Source of the DNA: an uncultured Cohaesibacter sp.
GTDB taxonomy: Bacteria > Pseudomonadota > Alphaproteobacteria > Rhizobiales > Cohaesibacteraceae
Assembly (NCBI RefSeq): GCF_963678225.1
Contig: NZ_OY782763.1
Location: 620,001 to 684,000 of the forward strand
Length of the DNA stretch: 64,000 nt
Direction of reading: 5' to 3'
Position 1 is the stretch's first letter; each line of letters begins with the position of its first letter. The notes under the pieces are model-generated. The model worked only from the letters and a program-made list of their open reading frames with translations, did not search any database and was not told where the DNA came from. The position numbers and the translations under genes were made by a program. This document shows positions 8,012-17,659 of this stretch, piece by piece.

Positions 8012-8962
8012 TCAGCCCAGAGGGAAAAGCGCGTGAACCAGCGTAACAGCAACAGGAATGGTGAAGAAGGAGAGCATCGTCGCAACAAACACCGCAGCAG
8101 CCGCCCGTTGGCCCAGCTGATAGGCCTCTGCGAAAATCGGATAGATGCTCATCATCGGCACACTGGCAAACAGAATGGCTCCGATGGCAAATTCCGGTTC
8201 GATTGTCGGAACAAACACCATAATTGAAATGAAGGCCATAAGGGGATGCACAACGAGCTTGAAAATAAAGACGAGCGAAATATCGCCTCGCATCCCCTTG
8301 AGGCGGAGTCCAACCAGTGATCCACCAATCACAAAAAGCGCAGTCGGACTCGCAACAGCCGAAAGGAGCGTCAGCGCCTTGTCGACCGGTCCCGGCAAAA
8401 CCACGCCGGAAAGAGAAATAGCCAGCCCCAGCACGATGCCAATGATAATCGGGTTCTGGAACAACCGAGAAAGAATCTGACGCACAATACCCGACAGGCG
8501 CGTGCCTTTTTCACTTCCAGCATCTGCCAACATCAGCGACATCGGAATAATGATGATATTTTCTACCAGAAAATTCAGCGCCATACAGATCGCGCCAAGA
8601 GGACCGATGATAGCTGACACCACCGGATAGCCTATATAGGCGCTGTTGGAGACACTCGTCCCCATGCCGTAGATGGCGCTTGTCGAGAAATCCTTCTTCA
8701 GCACATAGCGCCCACAAAGCGTTGTCAGCCAGAAGGAGGCAATAGACCCGCCACCATAAGCGATCAGATAGCTCCAATTGAGAATTTGCCCGATGGGATG
8801 ACTCTGAAAGGCTACAATGATGAGGGCAGGCATGGGAAAATAGAGAACAAAGCGCCCGATACTTGCTATATCCGTCGGACTGACAAATTTGAAATAGGCA
8901 GCCAGATACCCCACACCAATAAGGAGGAAGATTGGCAGGGTAATGCTAAGAATATTGGTCAT
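8012..8962 (-). CDS. AEC-family transporter (auxin efflux carrier-like permease)
   Basis: Integral inner-membrane carrier of the AEC/BART superfamily, members of which export or exchange small carboxylates and similar compounds; the substrate cannot be told from sequence. 316 residues with about ten hydrophobic segments in two halves, starting MTNILSITLPIFLLIGVGYL. Conserved-looking stretches include 'YIGYPVVSAIIGPLGA', 'NPIIIGIVLGLAISL' and 'FASVPMMSIYPIFAE'. ATG 8962 is used; the frame stays open upstream only because it crosses tRNA-Leu and its terminator. It stands alone between pdxY and tRNA-Leu, so context gives no clue to the substrate. Confidence 0.85.
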   Translation of the reverse strand: MTNILSITLPIFLLIGVGYLAAYFKFVSPTDIASIGRFVLYFPMPALIIVAFQSHPIGQILNWSYLIAYGGGSIASFWLTTLCGRYVLKKDFSTSAIYGMGTSVSNSAYIGYPVVSAIIGPLGAICMALNFLVENIIIIPMSLMLADAGSEKGTRLSGIVRQILSRLFQNPIIIGIVLGLAISLSGVVLPGPVDKALTLLSAVASPTALFVIGGSLVGLRLKGMRGDISLVFIFKLVVHPLMAFISIMVFVPTIEPEFAIGAILFASVPMMSIYPIFAEAYQLGQRAAAAVFVATMLSFFTIPVAVTLVHALFPLG

Positions 8963-9055
8963 AATCTCTATTCGAGGCAGGTTATCGAAAAGACGCAATG
9001 AGGTACGCACACAAACAGACACGCAAAGCAGCGCAAACGTAAAGGTAGGCCAACA

Positions 9056-9081
9056 ACAAAAAAGGCTGCCGAAGCAACCTT
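9056..9081 (-). terminator. Intrinsic terminator of tRNA-Leu
   Basis: On the minus strand an 8-bp stem (9062-9069 with 9074-9081, one G-U pair) encloses a TTCG tetraloop and runs into a tract of T's (A's 9056-9063 on the plus strand). Confidence 0.75.
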
Positions 9082-9121
9082 TTGTTTCCAAGAAGGAAAT
9101 TCTGTTTTCCAAGAGAAAACT

Positions 9122-9208
9122 TGGTGCGGCCGAGAAGACTCGAACTTCCACGGGAGTTACCCCACAGCGACCTCAACGCTGCGCGTCTACCAATTCCGCC
9201 ACGGCCGC
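9122..9208 (-). tRNA. tRNA-Leu(GAG)
   Basis: Minus-strand 87-nt type II tRNA with encoded CCA. The acceptor GCGGCCG pairs with CGGCCGC and the discriminator is A. The anticodon stem CAGCG/CGCTG encloses loop TTGAGGT, giving anticodon GAG (reads CUC/CUU). The long variable arm 'TGGGGTAACTCCCG' is typical of leucine tRNAs, and the T-loop TTCGAGT is present. Confidence 0.96.
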
Positions 9209-9390
9209 AAACCGTGTTTTGATCAAGGATATTTCCTTGTTGGTGGCGTGTAACTATCAAATAAGATTTGCCCGCACAAGCGTTTAAGATGGAGATCAAC
9301 AACAAATGTGGAAAGTTGATGACAAAGTGCGGAGATTTTGCTGGACAGCGAAATTTTACGCATAATCAAGCGCATAAAAAGGGTAAAAAA

Positions 9391-9663
9391 CTACCCGTTC
9401 ACGCGATGGATGCCACGAAGTGGACGCCATTCAGGGCTACGCATCAAAACACGCGTGATGGAAATACCCACCTTTTCACCACGCAGAATCACCTGCCCAT
9501 GAGCAACCGGGATATCATTTGCCAAAATCAGGCAATCATCCTCTTCATGCGCGTCAAGTTCGATGACGGCACCACGCCCCATGCGCAGGAGCTGATGAAT
9601 CGGGATTTCCGTTGTGCCAAGCACGACAGATATATTAATCGATATGGAATCTAGATTGGCCAC
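9391..9663 (-). CDS. FliN/SpoA-domain protein (flagellar motor-switch-like)
   Basis: 90-residue protein that is almost entirely a SpoA (FliN C-terminal) domain: 'ISVVLGTTEIPIHQLLRMGRG', 'AVIELDAHEEDD' and 'ILANDIPVAHGQVILRGEKVGI'. FliN forms the base of the flagellar C-ring and binds export and chemotaxis components. Here no other flagellar gene is adjacent, so it may be a second FliN-like protein. GTG 9663 is preferred (GGAAGGG just upstream, N-terminus MANLDSIS); GTG 9687 is an alternative adding eight residues. Confidence 0.82.
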   Translation of the reverse strand: MANLDSISINISVVLGTTEIPIHQLLRMGRGAVIELDAHEEDDCLILANDIPVAHGQVILRGEKVGISITRVLMRSPEWRPLRGIHRVNG

Positions 9664-9797
9664 GATGTACCCTTCCGTGCTACCCACGGACCGACTATGT
9701 AAGACATTAACAGAGTGTTACCTCCTTTGGTAAATGAAATATTAACAAAGAAGCGCAAATCAAGAGCCGACCAAACCGGACCACAGATCAGACGACC

Positions 9798-10523
9798 ATG
9801 ACAAGCAATATCAATGATAGCAATTCTATTGATCCGACCAACAGTCTTTCAACTCCAATGATGACAAGCACGGGCGATCCTGTCGATTGGATTATTTCAG
9901 ATCGACTGATTCCCTATCCCGATGCAATGGTGTTCATGGAAAACAGGATTGCCGCGATTGCGAAGGGTGAGGCAAATGAATGTGTCTGGCTTTTGGAGCA
10001 CCCGCCGCTTTATACCGCCGGCACCAGTGCCGATCCGTCAGATCTGGTTGCTCCGGATCGCTTTGATGTTTTCACCACGGGGCGTGGTGGACAATATACC
10101 TACCATGGTCCGGGCCAGCGCATCGCCTATGTGATGCTGGATTTGAAACGCCGTTGTCAGGACATCCGCTTGTTTGTCGAAAGTCTTGAGGCCTGGATCA
10201 TCAACACACTGGCAGAGCATAATATCAAGGGCGAACGCCGCAAGGACCGCGTCGGGGTATGGGTTGCACGCCCGGAAAAAGGCTCCGACGTCGAGGACAA
10301 GATCGCAGCCATCGGTATTCGCGTGCGCAAGTGGGTCACCTTCCACGGCATCAGTCTCAATATCGAGCCGGATCTGGATCACTATAGTGGCATCGTCCCT
10401 TGTGGCATCGCCAAGCATGGAGTTACAAGCTTTGTCGATCTGGGCTATCCCGTTGCCATGCCTGATGTCGACATGACGCTGAGAGAGGAATTTGAGCAGC
10501 TTTTCGGCCCTACGGTGCGCTAG
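9798..10523 (+). CDS. lipB: Octanoyl-[ACP]:protein N-octanoyltransferase LipB
   Basis: Transfers octanoyl from acyl carrier protein to lipoyl domains, the first step of lipoate synthesis; cytoplasmic. 241 residues, slightly longer than average because of a Ser/Asn/Thr-rich N-terminal tail of about 25 residues. Hallmarks: '[16 protein letters not shown]', the substrate loop '[14 protein letters not shown]', '[17 protein letters not shown]', and the catalytic Cys/Lys segment '[14 protein letters not shown]'. The start could instead be one of the methionines near 9858, since no strong ribosome-binding site is seen before 9798. A terminator follows 38 nt after the stop. Confidence 0.94.
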   Translation: MTSNINDSNSIDPTNSLSTPMMTSTGDPVDWIISDRLIPYPDAMVFMENRIAAIAKGEANECVWLLEHPPLYTAGTSADPSDLVAPDRFDVFTTGRGGQYTYHGPGQRIAYVMLDLKRRCQDIRLFVESLEAWIINTLAEHNIKGERRKDRVGVWVARPEKGSDVEDKIAAIGIRVRKWVTFHGISLNIEPDLDHYSGIVPCGIAKHGVTSFVDLGYPVAMPDVDMTLREEFEQLFGPTVR

Positions 10524-10561
10524 TCCGGGAGCTCCCTTCACAGCAGCAATCGCAAAGAAAG

Positions 10562-10586
10562 AAACCCGGCTCAAAGCCGGGTTTTT
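10562..10586 (+). terminator. Terminator between convergent lipB and pccA
   Basis: AAACCCGGC (10562-10570) and GCCGGGTTT (10576-10584) form a perfect 9-bp stem with a 5-nt loop, followed by TTTTT on the plus strand. A/T-rich flanks on the other side allow bidirectional use for lipB and pccA. Confidence 0.85.
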
Positions 10587-10626
10587 CATGGCCTGTTCAA
10601 ACCAGCAGCTTGTTTATCTTGACCCG

Positions 10627-12663
10627 TCAGGCTGCATCGCTGTTGGCAGATGCAAATTCCATCATCACGGTATCCACTGCCAGGCTGTCTCCTGCGGAAA
10701 CCAGAATCTCGGAAACGACGAGATCCCGTTCGGCCCGCAACACATTTTCCATTTTCATGGCTTCCACCGTGGCAAGGGCTTCGCCCGCCTGAACCTTCTG
10801 CCCCTCCTTTACCGCGATCGAAACCACCAGCCCGGGCATTGGGCAAAGAAGCAGGTTGGATGTATCCGGCGGAATACGCTTTGGCAAAATCGCATCCAGC
10901 TCGGCGACATGCGGCCGCATCACCTTGATCTCCTGTTTCACGCCCTTGTGGATCAGAATGTAGGAATTGAGCCCTCTGCGCACCTGAACAATCAACTCTT
11001 TGCCACCGATGACCCCGCACCAGAGCTTCCAACCCGGCGCCCAATCGGAAAGCACCGAGGTGACATGACCATCCGGCAAGGCAAGATCCATATCAATCGG
11101 GGTGGTCGGGTTGCCGCCACGATAGCGAATGGGAATCCGCTTGTGCTTGTCAAATACGGCAATCCAGTGCTCATGCATCTGCATGGAATCCAGTTTGCGC
11201 TTGTCCTTGAACCGATGCAGGCGATCATGCATCACAAGCTCCATGGAGGTTGCGACACAGGCAAGGGCCAATTCTGTTTCGGCGTCCCATTGCCCCCCTT
11301 CAAATCCATCGGGATATTCTTCGGCAATAAATCCGGTCGTGATGTCGCCCGAACGCCATTTGGGATGCTCCATCAGTGCGGTAAGGAACGGAATATTATG
11401 CTCGATACCATCAATGATAAAGGCGTCCAGCGCCCGTGACATATGATCAATCGCGGATATCCGATCCGGCCCATGGGTGCAGAGCTTGGCAATCATCGGA
11501 TCATAGAACATGGTGATTTCCGAGCCCGCCTCCACGCCCGTATCATTGCGCACGGTCAAGCCATCTGCGGTGCCTTCAAGCGGCGGTCGATAGTCCACAA
11601 GACGTCCGATGGAGGGCAGGAAATTGCGAAGCGGATCTTCGGCATAAATGCGGGCTTCCACCGCCCAGCCATTGATTTTCACATCCTCCTGCGCCAAAGC
11701 CAGTGGCTCGCCGTTGGCGATGTATATCATCTGCTCGACAAGATCCACGCCGGTGATCAGTTCGGTCACCGGATGCTCCACCTGCAGGCGCGTATTCATT
11801 TCAAGAAAATAGAAATTCTTGTCCTTGTCGACAATAAATTCCACTGTTCCGGCAGAGTGATAGCCAACAGCCTTGGCCAAGGCCACCGCCTGCTCGCCCA
11901 TGGCCTTACGGGTCGCCGGATCTAGGAAGGCCGACGGTGCCTCTTCGATGACCTTCTGGTTCCGGCGCTGGATCGAGCATTCACGTTCGTTGAGATATAT
12001 GGCATTGCCATGTTTGTCTGCCAGCACCTGAATCTCGATATGGCGCGGACCGACCACGAATTTCTCGATAAAGCAGCGATCATCGCCAAAGGAAGACTTT
12101 GCCTCGGATTTTGCCCGTTCGAAGCCTTCCGCGGCTTCCGCTTCATCCCATGCGATGCGCATCCCCTTGCCGCCACCGCCCGCTGAAGCCTTGATCATCA
12201 CAGGAAACCCGATCTCCCGCGCAACTTTCACCGCCTCGTCGGCATCTTCGATGACGCCCATATGACCAGGCACCGTGGACACCTTGGCCTCCAGCGCGAA
12301 TTTCTTGGATTCGATCTTGTCCCCCATGGCCTCGATGGCTCCTGGAGGCGGACCGATAAACACGATACCGGCCTGTTCCAACGCTTTACAAAAAGCGGCA
12401 TTTTCCGACAAAAAGCCATATCCGGGATGCACCGCTTCTGCGCCGACCTCCTTGCAGACTTCAATGATCCTGTCCCCCAGCAGATAGGATTGGGTTGCGG
12501 GCGGAGGCCCTATATGCACGGCCTCATCTGCCATTTGCACATGCATGGCATCCTCGTCCGCATCTGAATAAATGGCGACGGTCTTGATGCCCATTTTCTT
12601 GGCTGACTTGATGACACGGCATGCAATTTCACCGCGGTTTGCAATCAGAATTTTTTCAAACAT
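10627..12663 (-). CDS. pccA: Acyl-CoA (propionyl-CoA) carboxylase biotin-containing alpha subunit
   Basis: Biotin carboxylase plus biotin carrier in one chain, carboxylating propionyl-CoA to methylmalonyl-CoA together with the beta subunit at 16029-17561. 678 residues from ATG 12663. The N-terminal biotin carboxylase starts 'MFEKILIANRGEIACRVI', with the ATP-grasp glycine loop 'ASAGGGGKGMRI' and 'EMNTRLQVEHPVTE'. The C-terminal biotinyl domain carries 'AMKMENVLRAE', the lysine being the biotin site, and about 'MPGLVVSIAVKEGQKV'. The length and the linker domain between carboxylase and carrier fit PccA better than acetyl-CoA carboxylase AccC. The long upstream in-frame extension has no supporting start signal. 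Confidence 0.92.
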   Translation of the reverse strand: MFEKILIANRGEIACRVIKSAKKMGIKTVAIYSDADEDAMHVQMADEAVHIGPPPATQSYLLGDRIIEVCKEVGAEAVHPGYGFLSENAAFCKALEQAGIVFIGPPPGAIEAMGDKIESKKFALEAKVSTVPGHMGVIEDADEAVKVAREIGFPVMIKASAGGGGKGMRIAWDEAEAAEGFERAKSEAKSSFGDDRCFIEKFVVGPRHIEIQVLADKHGNAIYLNERECSIQRRNQKVIEEAPSAFLDPATRKAMGEQAVALAKAVGYHSAGTVEFIVDKDKNFYFLEMNTRLQVEHPVTELITGVDLVEQMIYIANGEPLALAQEDVKINGWAVEARIYAEDPLRNFLPSIGRLVDYRPPLEGTADGLTVRNDTGVEAGSEITMFYDPMIAKLCTHGPDRISAIDHMSRALDAFIIDGIEHNIPFLTALMEHPKWRSGDITTGFIAEEYPDGFEGGQWDAETELALACVATSMELVMHDRLHRFKDKRKLDSMQMHEHWIAVFDKHKRIPIRYRGGNPTTPIDMDLALPDGHVTSVLSDWAPGWKLWCGVIGGKELIVQVRRGLNSYILIHKGVKQEIKVMRPHVAELDAILPKRIPPDTSNLLLCPMPGLVVSIAVKEGQKVQAGEALATVEAMKMENVLRAERDLVVSEILVSAGDSLAVDTVMMEFASANSDAA

Positions 12664-13025
12664 GACAATCCTGCTGTTGTCCTCTTCCCCCCGCGCGCCC
12701 TCAAGCCGGGCACTTCGGACCATTCGGATTGGATCACTCCCTGACAGCTTGTCTGTCGGTCTCGACCCGGCGGAATGCATCTACGTAGAACTTTGTAAAT
12801 CGCGCTGGTGGCAGTGACAATTCGGACCATCGAAGGAATGGCAGAAAATTAGTTATATTTCTGATAGTTACCCGAATATCATGAGACTATTTGATAAGAT
12901 TCTTAGTTGCACAAGTGCGCAAAAATAGAATAAACAGAAGCCACTCGCATGGCTTTGCCTCACAACATGAATATTGTTATGCATGGCATAAAATCACAAT
13001 GCGTGACACCGAAGGCGCCAAGGCA
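12664..13025. other. Intergenic region between divergent pccA and folP
   Basis: 362 bp separating divergent genes; it must hold the promoters of both. The folP-proximal part is AT-rich. I see no pair of -35/-10 elements good enough to name, no RNA gene and no convincing ORF. An in-frame ATG at 12999 offers a longer folP start. Confidence 0.5.
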
Positions 13026-13886
13026 ATGAAACAGACTTCTTCTCCGCTCCCTCTTTCTCCACTCACACTGGGCCCGATCCATTGGACACCGGCCCAACCG
13101 CCGCTCATCATGGGCATTATCAATGTGACACCGGATAGTTTTTCCGATGGCGGACACTTTCTGGGCGAGCAAAATGCCCTGGAGCATGCCAGACAGTTGG
13201 CTAGTGAAGGCGCACAGATACTCGATATCGGAGGGGAATCAACGCGCCCCGGCGCAGATCTGGTGGTCGAGCAAGAAGAGCTGGACCGCGTCATTCCGGC
13301 CATCAGGAGCATCGCTGCAGCCAATCTTGGTCGAGCCATCTCCATTGATACCTACAAGGCCCGCGTTGCCGACAAGGCGCTGGCGGCCGGAGCTCATATC
13401 GTCAATGATGTGTGGGGCCTACAGCGCGAGCCGGACATCGCCAAAGCCGCAGCCGACCATCACGCACCGGTCATCATCAATCACTGGGAGAAAGAGCGCC
13501 AGAGCGATATCGACATCATGGAGCAGATGAAGCGATTCTTTGACCGCTCCATCGAGATCGCCCTCAAGGCCGGGATCAAGCCAAGCGAGATCATTCTCGA
13601 CCCGGGTTTTGGCTTTGCCAAGAACGCCGCAGAAAATATCGAAATTTTGGCTCGACTTGAACAATTGTGCGATTGGGGGTATCCAATATTGATTGGCACG
13701 TCACGCAAGAGATTTATCGGCAGCTTGACCGGTCGGGAGGAACCACGGGATCGGGTCTTCGGCACTGTCGCCTCGAATGTGATTGCCCTGATGAAGGGGG
13801 CCGCCATTTTCCGCGTGCATGACGTCGCAGCACACAAAGATGCGCTCGCCGTTGCACACGCCGTTTACGACCAACAACGGACCTGA
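13026..13886 (+). CDS. folP: Dihydropteroate synthase
   Basis: Condenses p-aminobenzoate with dihydropterin diphosphate in folate synthesis, the step blocked by sulfonamides. 286 residues from ATG 13026, a normal length; ATG 12999 would add nine. TIM-barrel signatures are present: 'IMGIINVTPDSFSDGG' (pterin/diphosphate loop), 'ILDIGGESTRPGA', 'ISIDTYKARVADKAL', 'HIVNDVWG', 'EIILDPGFGFAKN' and 'ILIGTSRKRFIG'. First gene of a folP-folB-folK operon; folB starts 4 nt after the stop. Confidence 0.95.
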   Translation: MKQTSSPLPLSPLTLGPIHWTPAQPPLIMGIINVTPDSFSDGGHFLGEQNALEHARQLASEGAQILDIGGESTRPGADLVVEQEELDRVIPAIRSIAAANLGRAISIDTYKARVADKALAAGAHIVNDVWGLQREPDIAKAAADHHAPVIINHWEKERQSDIDIMEQMKRFFDRSIEIALKAGIKPSEIILDPGFGFAKNAAENIEILARLEQLCDWGYPILIGTSRKRFIGSLTGREEPRDRVFGTVASNVIALMKGAAIFRVHDVAAHKDALAVAHAVYDQQRT

Positions 13887-13890
13887 CCCG

Positions 13891-14262
13891 ATGGATCGCA
13901 TCATCCTCCGAGATCTCGCATTCTTTGCCTATCACGGTGTTTTTGAAGAAGAAGCCACCCTCGGGCAGCGTTTCTATTTCGATCTGGATTGTTATCTGGA
14001 CATGCGCCCAGCCGGCCAAAGCGACGATGAAACAATGACCGTGCGCTATGATTTTATTGTCAAGCGACTGGCAGACATCGTCCAGAACCAGCGCTTCAAG
14101 CTGATTGAAGCTCTGGCCGAAGCGGTAGCCAAGGATCTGTTGACCCAGTTTCCGCAACTGCAACAGGTCCGGATCAAGGTTCGTAAACCGGAAGCCCCCA
14201 TCCCCGCGATCATCAAAGACATAGCAGTGGAAATTACCAGAGACCGCAAGGATTATGCATGA
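13891..14262 (+). CDS. folB: Dihydroneopterin aldolase
   Basis: Cleaves dihydroneopterin to 6-hydroxymethyl-dihydropterin, feeding FolK. 123 residues, the family norm. Characteristic parts are 'DLAFFAYHGVFEEEATLGQ' (active-site Tyr/Glu), 'TVRYDFIVKRLADIV', 'FKLIEALAEAVAKDLL' and 'VRKPEAPIP'. The ATG follows the folP stop by 4 nt, and the stop overlaps the folK start by 4 nt (ATGA), so the three pathway enzymes are translationally linked. Confidence 0.95.
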   Translation: MDRIILRDLAFFAYHGVFEEEATLGQRFYFDLDCYLDMRPAGQSDDETMTVRYDFIVKRLADIVQNQRFKLIEALAEAVAKDLLTQFPQLQQVRIKVRKPEAPIPAIIKDIAVEITRDRKDYA

Positions 14263-14765
14263 TGAACGGCACTTCACCGGAAACTGAGGTGTATATCTCA
14301 CTGGGCGGCAATATTGGGGATCCGGCGATCACCATAGAAGACGCCCTTTCGACCCTTTCCTCCCAGAAAGGCGTGCGCGTTATGTCTCGCTCGCCTTATT
14401 ATATCACCCCACCATGGGGCAAAACCGATCAGGCCGAATTCATCAATGCCTGCGCCCTCATCAAGACCACCCTGCCCGCAAGAGAATTGCTCGCGGTCTG
14501 TCTTGCCGTTGAAAAAAGCATGGGACGCGTCAGGGGTGACCATTGGGGACCACGCATTATCGACATAGATCTGCTGACCTATGGAGACCATGTGATTGAT
14601 GAGGATAATCTGAAAATCCCCCATCCCTATATCAACGAACGCGCCTTTGTACTGGTGCCCTTGCGCGATCTCGCGCCAGACTTCTCTCTTAATGGTCAAT
14701 CGATTGATTCCATGCTGGAAAATCTGGACGTGACAGGCATCAGCCTGCTTGATAAACATAAGTAA
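14259..14765 (+). CDS. folK: 2-amino-4-hydroxy-6-hydroxymethyldihydropteridine diphosphokinase (HPPK)
   Basis: Transfers diphosphate from ATP to hydroxymethyl-dihydropterin, making the FolP substrate. 168 residues. Signatures: 'VYISLGGNIGDP' at the N-terminus, 'YITPPWGKTDQAEFINACALI', 'GRVRGDHWGPRIIDIDLL' (metal- and ATP-binding) and 'IPHPYINERAFVLVPL'. Start ATG 14259 overlaps the folB stop. Last gene of the fol operon. Confidence 0.95.
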   Translation: MMNGTSPETEVYISLGGNIGDPAITIEDALSTLSSQKGVRVMSRSPYYITPPWGKTDQAEFINACALIKTTLPARELLAVCLAVEKSMGRVRGDHWGPRIIDIDLLTYGDHVIDEDNLKIPHPYINERAFVLVPLRDLAPDFSLNGQSIDSMLENLDVTGISLLDKHK

Positions 14766-14896
14766 AACCACGCAGTGAACACTCGTTTGCAGCCTCCCTT
14801 TCTTCCAGAGGATTTTTCACCTCAGCGACCTCGCAGAATGCCTTGCGCCGCAAGACCTCTGGCCTTCTCATTCATTTGTCCCAAAGGATTTTGATC

Positions 14897-15448
14897 ATGA
14901 CAAAAATTTTGAAAATTGCCGGTATTTGCGGCAGCTTGCGCGAAGGGGCCTATTCCCGTTCGCTGTTGGCGGCCATGGCAGATTTGCTGCCTGAGGGCAC
15001 CGAATTCGATAGCGTGGATCTCGCCTCGATCCCACTCTATAATCAAGATATGGACACGGCAAACGGCCCCGAGGCTGTTTTTAAGAGCCGCTCCCTGATT
15101 GCGGAAAGCGATGCTGTCCTGATCACTTTGCCAGAATTCAACCACGGCATTCCCGGTGTTCTCAAAAACGCGCTGGACTGGCTGTCCCGCCCGGCCTTTA
15201 CCAGTTGCTTCACCAACAAGCCGGTGCTGTTTGCCACTATTGCTCCGGGGCCTCTTGGTGGCGTGCGGGCGCAAGCACAGATGCGCGAAACACTCTCCTG
15301 CATGCTTTGCAAGATGCTCCCCCTGCCGGAAATCGCGGTCACCTTCGCGGCTCAGAAATTCCCCAACGGCAAGCTCGAAGATGAAGCCACCACGAAGCAT
15401 CTGCAAACCGTGATCAGTTCTTTCCTCGATCAGGCAGACCTGCGCTAA
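14897..15448 (+). CDS. NAD(P)H-dependent FMN reductase family protein
   Basis: Flavodoxin-like fold oxidoreductase (FMN_red family) that uses FMN and NAD(P)H, probably reducing quinones, azo compounds or chromate-like oxidants; substrate unknown. 183 residues from ATG 14897 (AAAGGAT upstream). The N-terminal phosphate loop is 'ICGSLREGAYSRSLL', and the conserved 'TLPEFNHGIPGVLKNALDWLSR' helix lines the flavin site. Separated from folK by 131 nt, so probably its own transcription unit. Confidence 0.87.
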   Translation: MTKILKIAGICGSLREGAYSRSLLAAMADLLPEGTEFDSVDLASIPLYNQDMDTANGPEAVFKSRSLIAESDAVLITLPEFNHGIPGVLKNALDWLSRPAFTSCFTNKPVLFATIAPGPLGGVRAQAQMRETLSCMLCKMLPLPEIAVTFAAQKFPNGKLEDEATTKHLQTVISSFLDQADLR

Positions 15449-15470
15449 TCGCAGATAGAAAATAGAGTTC

Positions 15471-15905
15471 CTAAAAATGATGCTTGGCAGCAAACGGTCC
15501 ATACCGTTTGCTTGCCCCGATAAGGTAAGCCGTGGACCATCCGATATAGATGAAGCCGGCAATCCCTTCCAGCGCCCCCAGAATGCGCCAATGCTCGGAG
15601 AGAATGATATCGCCATAGCCCAGCGTGGAGAAGGTCACGGTGGAGAAATAGAGCGACTCATCAAAATCCGGCAACGCCCCCACCATCCAGTAGGTCACGG
15701 CCCACACCCAGATCTGCAACGAGTGGATGACAAAGACCCCCAGCACGGTGACCACCATCAACCACATCTTGCGATAGTGAATGGCGATATTCGACCAGAT
15801 ATGCGCCAGAATACGCACACGGTTAAAGACTTCGATAAGCCCCAGCATCTGCACAAACACGCAGACCGTAATCACCAGACATCCCACAAAAAGGCTGATC
15901 AGCAT
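15471..15905 (-). CDS. Two-TM potassium channel (Ion_trans_2) protein
   Basis: 144-residue membrane protein with an N-terminal hydrophobic helix, a second helix (about 45-70), a pore loop bearing the selectivity filter 'TLGYGD' in 'FSTVTFSTLGYGDIIL', and a final helix (about 108-128). This is the pore of a K+ channel without any cytoplasmic RCK regulatory domain. TGG/T and TLGYGD follow the known K+ filter; gating cannot be inferred. It is convergent with the FMN reductase gene and 22 nt from it. Confidence 0.82.
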   Translation of the reverse strand: MLISLFVGCLVITVCVFVQMLGLIEVFNRVRILAHIWSNIAIHYRKMWLMVVTVLGVFVIHSLQIWVWAVTYWMVGALPDFDESLYFSTVTFSTLGYGDIILSEHWRILGALEGIAGFIYIGWSTAYLIGASKRYGPFAAKHHF

Positions 15906-16028
15906 AGCCTTGTCCCCTCATACTGGATCTTGCTCTTTGAGGTAGCGTAACAAGAAAATGTCGCGCATCTGTAAATGAAGCGCGACCGGATGAGGCGAAC
16001 CAAGGATTTCAACAGACAAAATAACGCG

Positions 16029-17561
16029 TTAAAGCGGAATATTGTCATGCTTCTTCCATGGATTCTCCAGCCGTTTGTTGCGCAGCATACGCAAGGCGCG
16101 CGAAACACGCATGCGCGTGCGGAAGGGCATGATAACCTCATCAATGAAGCCCCTTTCAGCTGCAACGAATGGCGACAGGAAACGGTCTTCATAATCCTTG
16201 GTATGAGCGGCGATCTTCTCGGGATCATCAAGATCCTTGCGGAAGATGATTTCTACCGCACCTTTCGCCCCCATCACGGCAATCTGGGCGCTCGGCCATG
16301 CATAGTTGACGTCACCACGCAAATGCTTCGATCCCATCACATCATAGGCGCCACCATAGGCCTTGCGCGTGATCACGGTCACTTTGGGCACAGTCGCCTC
16401 GGCATAGGCAAACAGCAGCTTGGCGCCATGTTTGATCAGTCCGCCATATTCCTGATCTGTGCCGGGCAGGAACCCGGGCACATCCACCAACGTGACCACC
16501 GGGATCTCGAAGGCATCGCAAAAGCGCACGAAACGCGCAGCCTTGCGCGAACAGTCGCTATCCAGCACACCGGCCAGAACCATCGGCTGGTTGGCCACGA
16601 TGCCGATGGTACGCCCTTCCATGCGACCAAAACCGGTGATGATGTTGCGGGCAAAGCTCTCCTGAATTTCAAAGAAATCGCCCTCATCAACCAGTTTGAG
16701 GATCAGCTCCTTCATGTCATACGGCTTGTTCGGATTGTTCGGCACCAATGTATCCAGCGAAGGCTCTTCTCGGTCCCATGGGTCGAAATTGTCGAGCAAG
16801 GGAGGATCGGAAAAGTTATTGGCTGGCAGGAAATCGATCAGACGCCGCATCTGCGACAAGGCCTCAATATCGTCATCATAAGCCCCGTCCGCGATTGATG
16901 ACTTGGTCGTATGCACCGACGCCCCGCCCAGTTGTTCGGAGGTGACTTCCTCGTTGGTCACCGTCTTGACCACTTCCGGCCCTGTCACAAACATATAGGA
17001 GCGATCCCGCACCATGAAGATGAAGTCGGTCATTGCAGGCGAATAGACATCGCCCCCCGCGCATGGCCCCATGATGAGGGAAATCTGCGGAATGACACCC
17101 GAAGACATCACATTGCGCTGGAACACCTCGCCATAGCCTCCCAGTGCATCGACCCCTTCCTGAATGCGCGCCCCGCCTGCATCGAACAGGCCAATGATCG
17201 GCGCGCGGCTTTTCAGGGCCATATCCTGGATCTTGATGATCTTCTGGGCGTGGGTCCAGGAGAGAGAGCCCCCGAGCACCGTGAAATCCTTGGCAAAAAT
17301 ATAGACGATCCGACCATTGACGGTGCCCCACCCGGTCACAACACCATCGCCCGGCATCTTGACCTTTTCCATGCCGAAATCCGTGCATTTATGCTGCACA
17401 TACATGTCGAATTCTTCAAACGAGCCTTCATCCAGAAAGGCTTCTATCCGCTCGCGGGCTGTCAGCTTGCCTCGTTCGTGTTGCGCGTCCACGCGATGCT
17501 GGCCGCCCCCCAACCGGGCCTGCTCACGGCGCTTTTCCAGCTCAGCAATTACATTTTTCAT
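16029..17561 (-). CDS. pccB: Acyl-CoA (propionyl-CoA) carboxylase carboxyltransferase beta subunit
   Basis: Carboxyltransferase partner of the biotin subunit PccA; moves CO2 from carboxybiotin to propionyl-CoA in valine, isoleucine and odd-chain fatty acid catabolism. 510 residues, typical for PccB. Crotonase-fold halves are visible: '[20 protein letters not shown]', '[20 protein letters not shown]', '[20 protein letters not shown]', then '[19 protein letters not shown]' and '[21 protein letters not shown]'. ATG 17561 is used. It lies about 3.4 kb from pccA with the fol operon between them, so the subunits are made from separate transcripts. Confidence 0.93.
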   Translation of the reverse strand: MKNVIAELEKRREQARLGGGQHRVDAQHERGKLTARERIEAFLDEGSFEEFDMYVQHKCTDFGMEKVKMPGDGVVTGWGTVNGRIVYIFAKDFTVLGGSLSWTHAQKIIKIQDMALKSRAPIIGLFDAGGARIQEGVDALGGYGEVFQRNVMSSGVIPQISLIMGPCAGGDVYSPAMTDFIFMVRDRSYMFVTGPEVVKTVTNEEVTSEQLGGASVHTTKSSIADGAYDDDIEALSQMRRLIDFLPANNFSDPPLLDNFDPWDREEPSLDTLVPNNPNKPYDMKELILKLVDEGDFFEIQESFARNIITGFGRMEGRTIGIVANQPMVLAGVLDSDCSRKAARFVRFCDAFEIPVVTLVDVPGFLPGTDQEYGGLIKHGAKLLFAYAEATVPKVTVITRKAYGGAYDVMGSKHLRGDVNYAWPSAQIAVMGAKGAVEIIFRKDLDDPEKIAAHTKDYEDRFLSPFVAAERGFIDEVIMPFRTRMRVSRALRMLRNKRLENPWKKHDNIPL

Positions 17562-17659
17562 GATAAGGAGCCCCCAGACCAACAGTGTTTACGCACCGCT
17601 TACGCTCTTCCCACAAGGTCGCATCACCGACCACTGCGCAAGCAGATATCGAACAATAT

